Source of the DNA: DATJGR01 sp963780795
GTDB lineage: Bacteria; Pseudomonadota; Gammaproteobacteria; Pseudomonadales; Azotimanducaceae
NCBI GenBank assembly: GCA_963780795.1
Contig: CAWADH010000008.1
Coordinates: 434,001 to 498,000, forward strand
Direction of reading: 5' to 3'
Length of the DNA: 64,000 nucleotides
Part shown: positions 59,762-64,000 of the stretch, in pieces
Layout of the letters: each line of letters starts with the position of its first letter
Position numbering within the stretch: the stretch's first letter is position 1
Notes under the pieces: generated by a model
Databases searched by the model: none
The model's input: only the letters and a program-made list of their open reading frames with translations
Told to the model about the DNA's origin: nothing
Program-made: the position numbers and the translations under genes

Positions 59762-60633
59762 CGTTATTGGCCGCTACGCCGCACGCGATCGAACACAGCT
59801 TCCGCAGCATCGGCGGCGACCGATTGCGGCTGGCGATGACGCGCCCCGACGCCGCGCGCGGCCCACCGTTGCTGATCTTCAACGGCATCGGCGCCAGCAC
59901 GGAACTGTTGGAACCGCTGATGCGACGGATGACCAGCGTTGCGACGCTGACGTTCGATCTCCCGGGCGTGGGCGCGTCGCAACCCTCGGTATTGATCCGC
60001 CGCCTGCCGGGCTACGCCCAGCTCGCCCGCGAACTGCTCGACGAGCTCGGCATCGATCGCGTGAACGTGATGGGCATTTCCTGGGGCGGCGGACTGGCGC
60101 AACAGTTCACGCGGCAATTCGGCGATCGTGTCGACCGGCTGATTCTGGCCGCAACCTCCACCGGACATCTGATGGTGCCGCCGCGGCCGTCGGTGCTGCT
60201 GCGCATGGCGACGCCGCTGCGCTATCTGTCGGCCGGCTACTTCAAGACCATCGCCGGCGCGATCTACGGCGGCGACTTCCGCAAGGACGACGTGCTCACC
60301 GAACGCCATGCCCGCCGCATGGCGCCGCCGAGCATCTACGGCTACCTGAATCAGCTGTGGGCATTGACGGGATGGACCAGTGTGCACTGGCTGCACGAAC
60401 TCAAACAGCCGACGCTGGTGATGGCGGGCGACGACGATCCGATCATTCCGCTGGTCAATGCCCGCCTGCTGGCGCGTCTCATTCCCGATGCGCGGCTCGA
60501 GATATTCGACTGCGGACATCTGTTCCTGCTGACGCGCCTCGAGCGTAGCGCATCGTCGATCGAGGCGTTTCTCGGCGGAATCGATCAGCCGGCGACCGCC
60601 GGCCCCATCGCGTCGAGCGCGTTGGCGCGCTGA
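59758..60633 (+). CDS. phaZ: PHA depolymerase, intracellular class II type
   Basis: A 291-residue alpha/beta hydrolase. Nucleophile Ser108 is in MGISWGGGLAQQF; LILAATSTGHLMVPPRP, AGAIYGGDFRKD, LTGWTSVHWLHELKQPTLVMAGDDDP and DCGHLFLLTR match the Pseudomonas PhaZ almost motif by motif. It mobilises stored PHA. The GTG start at 59758 overlaps the phaC stop by four bases (GTGA), so the two are coupled. Its 3' end overlaps the convergent ABC1-kinase gene by 49 bases. Confidence 0.9.
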   Translation: MTLLAATPHAIEHSFRSIGGDRLRLAMTRPDAARGPPLLIFNGIGASTELLEPLMRRMTSVATLTFDLPGVGASQPSVLIRRLPGYAQLARELLDELGIDRVNVMGISWGGGLAQQFTRQFGDRVDRLILAATSTGHLMVPPRPSVLLRMATPLRYLSAGYFKTIAGAIYGGDFRKDDVLTERHARRMAPPSIYGYLNQLWALTGWTSVHWLHELKQPTLVMAGDDDPIIPLVNARLLARLIPDARLEIFDCGHLFLLTRLERSASSIEAFLGGIDQPATAGPIASSALAR

Positions 60634-61886
60634 CCCAGCGTATGGGCGATGCCTGACAACAGGGCAAAGGCGCGCGCCACCAGCACGAAGTCGATCGGCA
60701 CCTTGACGACGGGATTCTCGCGGATCGCCTCGAACATCTCGTCGGTCATGTCTTCGGTGAACTCGCCCTGAAAAGCGCCGGTGTCGGAACGCGAGATCAT
60801 CCGTCGCGCGATCATCAGCAGCGTCGAGTCGTCGCCGGTCTTCGTCTCGAAACCGAGTTCGCGGAAGGCGCGCAACATCGCCGATTCGTTGAACGTCATC
60901 ATCGAGAACATCAGTTCGAAGATGCCGAGCCCGAAACCTTCGGGTAGTTCCTTCGCCAGGCCGAAATCGAGCAGCGTGAACAGCGCTTTGCCGCGCGGGC
61001 TGCGGTTCACCAGGATGTTGCCGGGGTGCGGATCGGCGTGGAAAAAGCCGTGCGCGAGAATCATCTGATTGAAGATGCGCATCAGCCGCACCATCAGGTC
61101 CGAATACTCGATGCCGGCTTTCTCCAACGCCTCGCGGTCGTTCACTTTCACGCCTTCGACGTATTCCATCGTGATGACGCGCCGCGTGCAGTGCTCGTGC
61201 AGGATCTCCGGAATGCGCACGGTCGGGTCGTCCACGAAGAAGCCGCGCACGCGTTCGGCGCTCTGCGCTTCGCGCCGGAAATCGAGTTCCATCCTCAGAT
61301 GCCGCTGCAGTTCGTCGAGCAGCGGCAGGAAATCCATCGGGTTCGAATCGAAGCGCTGGTAGATCGCGGCGACGCGGCGCGACGCCGTGAGGTCGGTGCG
61401 GATGATGTGTTCGATGTCGGGATACTGCACTTTCACCGCGACCACGCGACCATCCACGAGCCGCGCTTTATGCACTTGCGCAAGCGATGCGGCCGCGATG
61501 GCCGTCGGCGAGAATTCGCTGAACACCTCGCCGAACGGCCGCCCGAAGTCTTCTTCGACCACCTGTCTGATCGCGGCGAAGTCGCGCTGCGGCAAACGGT
61601 CGTGACACTGCGACAGCGTTTTGACGTACTGCGGCGGAAAGATGTCGGACCGAGTGCCGACCACCTGACACATCTTCACCAGCATGCCTCGCATCGACAC
61701 CGCTGTGTTGAAGATCTGATCGGCATTGCGCTGATGGATGGCGTTCATGTCGCGCAACGCTGGGTCGCGCCGCAGCAAACGGTCCCACCATTGCGGCGTT
61801 TTGTAGCGCAGCCACACGCACGCGGCGGTCCAGCCGATGCGGGCGTTGCGGTACAGACGCTCCGCGATACGCGCGACGACGTTCAA
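60585..61886 (-). CDS. ABC1/UbiB family atypical kinase
   Basis: A 433-residue UbiB/ADCK-like protein. Features are the N-terminal motif in RGMLVKMCQVVGTRSDIFPP (K-x-C-Q where most have K-x-G-Q), the alanine-rich loop AIAAASLAQVHKA, VAVKVQYP, MEYVEG, HADPHPGNI (catalytic/ metal region) and LLDFGLAKEL. UbiB-type proteins act at membranes in lipid or quinone handling. The start is TTG 61886, overlapping the ferritin-like gene by four bases (TTGA). Its 3' 49 bases are antisense to phaZ. Confidence 0.88.
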   Translation of the reverse strand: MNVVARIAERLYRNARIGWTAACVWLRYKTPQWWDRLLRRDPALRDMNAIHQRNADQIFNTAVSMRGMLVKMCQVVGTRSDIFPPQYVKTLSQCHDRLPQRDFAAIRQVVEEDFGRPFGEVFSEFSPTAIAAASLAQVHKARLVDGRVVAVKVQYPDIEHIIRTDLTASRRVAAIYQRFDSNPMDFLPLLDELQRHLRMELDFRREAQSAERVRGFFVDDPTVRIPEILHEHCTRRVITMEYVEGVKVNDREALEKAGIEYSDLMVRLMRIFNQMILAHGFFHADPHPGNILVNRSPRGKALFTLLDFGLAKELPEGFGLGIFELMFSMMTFNESAMLRAFRELGFETKTGDDSTLLMIARRMISRSDTGAFQGEFTEDMTDEMFEAIRENPVVKVPIDFVLVARAFALLSGIAHTLGQRANALDAMGPAVAG

Positions 61887-62944
61887 GCGGCGGTCAGCAG
61901 AACGTCGAGCGCTTCGTCGTCGGGATGCGGGAAGGTCCAGCCGGAATCGAGGTCTTCGAACCGCGACGCCACCACCGATGCGCGCTGCGCGTCTGCAATC
62001 GCCTGACGGATCTCGTCGCGCAGCCGCTCGCGCGACTGGCGCGGCCGCTGCGTCGCCATGCCGCGCAGTTGCCGGCGGAATACGCTGTCGATGACATCGG
62101 CTCCGGAGAACTCGGTGCTGCCGTCCGCTCCGATCAGCGTTCGCGCGCGCAGTTCCGACAGCGCAACTGTCAGGTAGTCGACGTGCGGCACCTCGTCGCG
62201 GGCGATGCACGCCACGACATGCGCCGCGCGTTGCGGATCAGCGCTCACTTCGGGGTCGCCCAACAATTGCTGGGCCCAGTTGAACGTGTCTTCCGCGAAC
62301 GTCTCCACGATCAGCACGTTTGCCATCATGACGATCATGTTCTCCATCTTCTCGGACAACGCGGGGAACATGCGGACGCGCTCGCCCACCGCTCCACCCG
62401 TCATCAGCCGCAGCAGTACGTCGCCGGGCACGTGCGGTTTTGCCAGACCCAGGTCGCGTGCCGCTTCCCACATCTGTTTGTGGCCGCCCTCGGCGCGGTG
62501 CCCGGCTTCGTCGCGTGCGTGCGCCTCGAACAGGCCGTTAGCAAGGTGCGCAACCGCGGTACCCTCGATCGACTCTTTCACCTCGGCCGAGAAATCCGGA
62601 ACGCGCACCTCGCGGATGCGTGCACCGAAACCTTCGACGATGGAGATGATGGTCAGCGCGCGGGTAACCGGCTCGACGACGCCTTCCTTCAGTAGATACT
62701 TCGCCTGCGGGTAGTTCGGGTAGTTCGGCGGCACGTACTTTTCCGGTACGTGTATCAGCGGCTGGCCGTCGTCGATCAGCCGCTGCCGCCAGGCCTCGAT
62801 GGCAGGCCGCCGCAGCGCGCTGCGCGGCGACACGTATTCGCCGCCGACGTAACCGCCGTGGCAGCGCACGCCGCCCGCGATCAACGGCTCCTCGACCGGC
62901 GACTCGCTCATCAGCTCGTCGAAGGAATAAGTCAGCGAGGCCAT
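61883..62944 (-). CDS. Ferritin-like diiron protein
   Basis: A 353-residue protein with a helical ferritin-like core: ExxH-type pairs HARDEAGH and ACIARDEVPHVDY, with further Glu in VETFAEDTF, consistent with a carboxylate-bridged diiron site. No export signal. The start is ATG 62944 with GGAG eight bases upstream. It overlaps the ABC1-kinase gene by four bases, so the two proteins are made together. I recognise the fold but not the substrate; an oxidase or hydroxylase role next to a UbiB-like kinase is plausible. Confidence 0.75.
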   Translation of the reverse strand: MASLTYSFDELMSESPVEEPLIAGGVRCHGGYVGGEYVSPRSALRRPAIEAWRQRLIDDGQPLIHVPEKYVPPNYPNYPQAKYLLKEGVVEPVTRALTIISIVEGFGARIREVRVPDFSAEVKESIEGTAVAHLANGLFEAHARDEAGHRAEGGHKQMWEAARDLGLAKPHVPGDVLLRLMTGGAVGERVRMFPALSEKMENMIVMMANVLIVETFAEDTFNWAQQLLGDPEVSADPQRAAHVVACIARDEVPHVDYLTVALSELRARTLIGADGSTEFSGADVIDSVFRRQLRGMATQRPRQSRERLRDEIRQAIADAQRASVVASRFEDLDSGWTFPHPDDEALDVLLTAA

Positions 62945-63072
62945 AGGTACATCTCCGTCACACCTGACCACAGCATAATCGATCCGTTCCGGCCGAAGAC
63001 ACGACCGGCCCGACCAGTGACGCATTTCTGTTCGAATTTGCGACAATCCCATCGCTTTTGGGGGAAATCGAG

Positions 63073-64000
63073 ATGAGCAACGCACCGAGCTTCGATCCAG
63101 TCGCCCGCGCCCGCGCGTTGGCTCCGCTGATCCGTCAGCACGCCGACGCGGCCGAGCGCAATCGCCGGCTCTCGGCGGAAGTCGCGCACGCGATGGCCGA
63201 GGCCGGTCTTTACCGCATCGCCGCGCCGGTGCGTTGCGGCGGGTCTGACGTCGACCCGATGACGCAACTCGCCACCATCGAGGCCGTGGCGAACGCCGAC
63301 GGCAGCACCGGCTGGAACCTGATGATCGGCATCGAGAGCTTCGGCCTGATCGCGCCGGCGTTCGAGCAGTGCGCCGATCTGCTGGCGGACCCGTTGACGA
63401 TCCTGTGCGGCTCTACCGCGGCCGTCTGCCGGGCCGACGAAACGCCCAACGGCTATCGCGTGAACGGGCGCTGGCAGTTCGTCAGCGGCAGCAACAACAG
63501 CCAGGTCTTCGCGGGTCTGGTGCAGCGGCGCCGGAACGCTGCGGCGATCGAGGGTCTGCCTCCTGTTTATGCCGTCGTAACGCGGCCCGACTTCGTGGTG
63601 CTCGACACCTGGAACGTCGGCGGGTTGTGCGGATCGGGATCGCACGACGTCACCATCACCGACGTCGAAGTACCCAACGAGCGCATTCTGGCGCAGATGG
63701 GCAGGCACCACGACCGATCGCCGCTGGAGCACTTCCCGCTCGGCAGCCGGCTGGCTTACAACAAGGTCGGCGTCGCTCTCGGCATCGGCCGCGCCGCCAT
63801 CGACGCGTTCGCCGACATCGCAACGGGCAAAGTGCCGCGATTCACCTCGCGCACCCTGCGCGACCGGCCGTTTGCGCAGCGCGCCATCGCCAAAGCCGAA
63901 GTTCGCCTGCGCGCCGGGCGCGCGCTGGTATTCGAACTGCTCGAAGCAATGTGGACGAAAGTCTGCGCCGCCGAGAAAGTCACGCCGCACGACCGCGCGC
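63073..64000 (+). CDS. Acyl-CoA-dehydrogenase-fold flavoprotein, N-terminal part
   Basis: A gene cut by the right edge: 309 codons from ATG 63073. The start MSNAPSFDPVARARALAPLI is followed by HADAAERNRRLSAEVAHAMA, NADGSTGWNLMIG, YRVNGRWQFVSGSNNSQVF, and a SGSHDVTITDVEVPNERI strand. This pattern is that of the flavin-dependent monooxygenase/DszC- and HsaA-like branch of the acyl-CoA dehydrogenase fold. A purine-rich GGGG lies before the ATG. It is divergent from the ferritin-like gene; the 128-base gap between them holds no clear promoter. Confidence 0.82.
   Translation, partial: MSNAPSFDPVARARALAPLIRQHADAAERNRRLSAEVAHAMAEAGLYRIAAPVRCGGSDVDPMTQLATIEAVANADGSTGWNLMIGIESFGLIAPAFEQCADLLADPLTILCGSTAAVCRADETPNGYRVNGRWQFVSGSNNSQVFAGLVQRRRNAAAIEGLPPVYAVVTRPDFVVLDTWNVGGLCGSGSHDVTITDVEVPNERILAQMGRHHDRSPLEHFPLGSRLAYNKVGVALGIGRAAIDAFADIATGKVPRFTSRTLRDRPFAQRAIAKAEVRLRAGRALVFELLEAMWTKVCAAEKVTPHDRA

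Noticed and set aside
62932..63990. 352-codon minus-strand frame at the right end
   Set aside because: It lies opposite the acyl-CoA-dehydrogenase-fold gene on the plus strand, which has the family motifs; the minus frame has none.

Overview
The window is 64 kb of GC-rich, gene-dense bacterial chromosome with no rRNA, tRNA, CRISPR array or recognisable transposase gene. No stretch over 300 bases lacks a gene, and many neighbours overlap by 1 to 8 bases. The gene content fits a catabolically versatile gammaproteobacterium: a PA2779/PA2778-type pair, a class II (medium-chain) PHA synthase with its depolymerase, an NnrU-type protein, a DUF6316-type protein, mnmH, and several Rieske oxygenases. 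A Steroidobacterales/Nevskiales-like affiliation is a guess. I see no sharp compositional change that would mark an island.

Layout. 1-9.9 kb: amidase end, TfoX-like protein, alcohol dehydrogenase, a decayed DUF3817 gene, a PfpI protein divergent from a GlxA-type regulator (with nested palindromes between them), a HIT-DUF427 fusion, a periplasmic methyltransferase-like protein, diaminopropionate ammonia-lyase, aldo/keto reductase and a class V aminotransferase. 9.9-12.8 kb: two Rieske oxygenase alpha subunits around a 72-residue protein. 12.9-19.5 kb: a membrane diguanylate cyclase and a GldA / GldFG-fusion / DUF4340 ABC operon. 19.6-24.5 kb: hydrolases, an NnrU protein, two short-chain dehydrogenases and an AraC/GyrI regulator. 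23.7-28.9 kb: a tightly packed seven-gene unit (lemA, two TPM genes, TM2, tyrosine phosphatase, metY, hydrolase). 29-36 kb: PA2779/PA2778 homologues, a MetE-like methyltransferase, hydrolases (one frameshifted), MAPEG, GST, thioesterase and a Nudix hydrolase.

36-42.8 kb: an Hsp70 / CoA-transferase / PPOX operon, a small Cys-rich protein, msrA, a Sel1-repeat lipoprotein and mnmH. 42.8-49.7 kb: a long minus-strand array of LysR, alpha/beta hydrolase, GH78 alpha-L-rhamnosidase, cobalt-type nitrile hydratase beta and alpha, a His-tailed accessory protein, a 70-residue protein and a PPOX protein. This suggests stepwise use of a rhamnosylated nitrile. 49.8-55.7 kb: a secreted small protein, a Rieske oxygenase with inverted domain order, a probable unannotated small RNA, a type 2 isoleucyl-tRNA synthetase, a DUF6316-type protein and an LLM-class flavin protein. 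55.8-64 kb: MFS transporter, hydrolase, phaC-phaZ, an ABC1 kinase coupled to a ferritin-like diiron protein, and the start of an acyl-CoA-dehydrogenase-fold flavoprotein cut by the window edge.

The most unusual items are the domain-permuted Rieske oxygenase (50251-51054), the adjacent promoter-plus-terminator small RNA (51065-51178), the nested inverted repeats at 3251-3332 and the rhamnosidase/nitrile hydratase operon. Three loci (2.3, 20.1 and 33.4 kb) have reading-frame breaks that could be real decay or sequence errors.
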